Positions 5,328-6,106 of a DNA stretch of 6,106 nucleotides are shown here, in pieces. How positions within the stretch are numbered: position 1 is the first letter of the stretch; each line of letters opens with the position of its first letter. The DNA comes from Bacteroidota bacterium (lineage in GTDB: Bacteria > Bacteroidota > Bacteroidia > J057): positions 1-6,106 of the forward strand of contig RFHL01000872.1 in the NCBI GenBank assembly GCA_003696875.1, in the 5' to 3' direction. The notes beneath the pieces were generated by a model. It saw nothing but the letters and a program-made list of their open reading frames with translations, did not search any database and was not told the origin of the DNA. The position numbers and the translations under genes were made by a program.

Positions 5328-6106
5328 TTAAGGATAGGCCTCTCGAAAATACGCTTCGTGTCGGCGAATTCCTTCATAAAAAAAGAAGACTTCGCCCTCA
5401 ATGCCGCGGGCGCGGTTGGCCTGGATCATAGAGTCGAGCAGGCCCTGGGAGGCATAATAGTCCCCGACCTTGAGCAGGATGCCAGGGGCCAGCCGGTGAT
5501 GCAGACCCGGGCCTACCTGTGCCTGCACAATCTTGTCGAGCTCGTGGATATAGCGGTCGATGTCATAGCGGTAAATTTGGGGACAAACTTCGTCTACCCA
5601 GCCTTCGGCCAGCCAGCGAGGCCAGTCCTGCAGGTACTCCTCCTTGCTCCAGGGGTAAATGCTGGGGGCCATCGACACGATGAGGTCGGGGCGTACGGCC
5701 TTGAGGGTATCATACAGGCCATGCAGATAGTCGCTCAGGCGATCGGCCCGCCACTGCACCCATTCCGGGTCGCGGTAGTCGGACGGGGGCTCAGCCCCGT
5801 CGTGTTCGGCCTGGTACAGCGCCCGGGTATAGGGCTCATAGCCTGCCAGCGAGGGCAGGGCAGGCAGGCGGTCGTCGCCCTGTATGCCATCTACCTCGTA
5901 GCGGGTGGCGACTTCCAGGATGAGGTCCGTCAGGAGGGCCTGCACCTCAGGATGAAAGGCATTCATCCAGGCAAAGCCGTTTTTGACCGCAAGCTGACCC
6001 TCGCCGTCCAGCGCCCGCCAATGCGGGCGGCCGTCGAGTAGGTGAATGCCCTGCGTCCCGTAGGCCGCGGCAAAACCAAACTCAAACCAGGCATAGACCT
6101 TTAGCC
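5328..6106 (-). CDS. GHL10-type glycoside hydrolase-like protein, N-terminus cut by window
   Basis: The frame stays open to the window edge, giving 258 residues of the C-terminal part; an internal Met at 5966 is not the start, because the 46 residues before it continue the family. Residue 1 here is the first whole codon at 6104. Recognisable GHL10 (DUF187) elements are VYAWFEFGFAA (3-13), the strand ending VDGIQGDDR (71-79), VRPDLIVSMAPSIYPWS (137-153), WVDEVCPQIYRYD (169-181), LAPGILLK (205-212) and the last strand GEVFFFYEG (237-245). The acidic residues at Asp72-Asp78 and in PQIYRYD are candidate active-site groups (inference). The family is related to GH10/GH13-like barrels and is thought to act on polysaccharides. 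About 90 or more barrel residues and any signal peptide lie outside the window, so localisation cannot be judged. It precedes the DUF4434 gene by 41 bases. Confidence 0.85.
   Translation of the reverse strand, partial: LKVYAWFEFGFAAAYGTQGIHLLDGRPHWRALDGEGQLAVKNGFAWMNAFHPEVQALLTDLILEVATRYEVDGIQGDDRLPALPSLAGYEPYTRALYQAEHDGAEPPSDYRDPEWVQWRADRLSDYLHGLYDTLKAVRPDLIVSMAPSIYPWSKEEYLQDWPRWLAEGWVDEVCPQIYRYDIDRYIHELDKIVQAQVGPGLHHRLAPGILLKVGDYYASQGLLDSMIQANRARGIEGEVFFFYEGIRRHEAYFREAYP

Noticed and set aside
5304..6041. 245-residue plus-strand open frame opposite the GHL10-like gene
   Set aside because: It is antisense to a frame with clear family motifs that stays open to the window edge. Its own translation shows no recognisable motif.
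1..6106. Defence island, toxin-antitoxin, retron, CRISPR or mobile element
   Set aside because: No repeats of the required kind, no transposase, integrase, reverse transcriptase, nuclease or toxin-like protein are seen; the neighbouring small genes fit PepSY-like and RRM families instead.

Overview
The window looks like a chromosomal stretch from a moderately GC-rich member of the Bacteroidota. Three things suggest this. Two short upstream regions carry motifs close to the Bacteroidota promoter consensus (TTTG, about 19 bases, TAnnTTTG). Start codons mostly lack a clear Shine-Dalgarno sequence. The gene families present (PepSY-like BLIP-type proteins, a small RRM protein, GNAT/nitrilase and hydrolase/OsmC fusions, GHL10 and DUF4434 glycosidase-like proteins) are common there. 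A lineage such as Saprospiria/Lewinella is a guess; no rRNA or marker gene settles it. There is no CRISPR array, tRNA, insertion sequence or phage signature.

Layout. Positions 1-177 are a relatively AT-rich non-coding lead-in with candidate promoters. Two small plus-strand genes follow (178-600 and 600-1010), joined by a TGATG stop/start overlap; both encode leaderless proteins with a duplicated PepSY-like fold. After a 90-base gap with a promoter-like TATGTTTG comes a monocistronic RRM protein gene (1101-1454). It ends 5 bases from the end of a convergent minus-strand gene (1460-3043) for a GNAT acetyltransferase fused to a carbon-nitrogen hydrolase. That gene is divergent, across 78 bases, from a plus-strand gene (3122-4345) for an alpha/beta hydrolase fused to an OsmC domain. 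This one converges on a minus-strand pair: a GHL10-type glycoside hydrolase-like gene (5328-6106, cut by the window edge) followed 41 bases later by a DUF4434 gene (4342-5286). The stop codons of 4342-5286 and 3122-4345 share one CTAG palindrome.

How the genes may work together. The two fusion proteins suggest small-molecule or damage-related chemistry: amide hydrolysis plus acyl transfer in one, ester-type hydrolysis plus thiol peroxidase-like chemistry in the other. The GHL10/DUF4434 pair suggests glycan or glycoside processing. The window shows no single pathway linking all seven genes, and I do not see a clear new defence or mobile system. The least explained parts are the cytoplasmic tandem PepSY-like pair, the RRM protein lacking the usual RNA-stacking aromatics, and the GHL10-DUF4434 operon.
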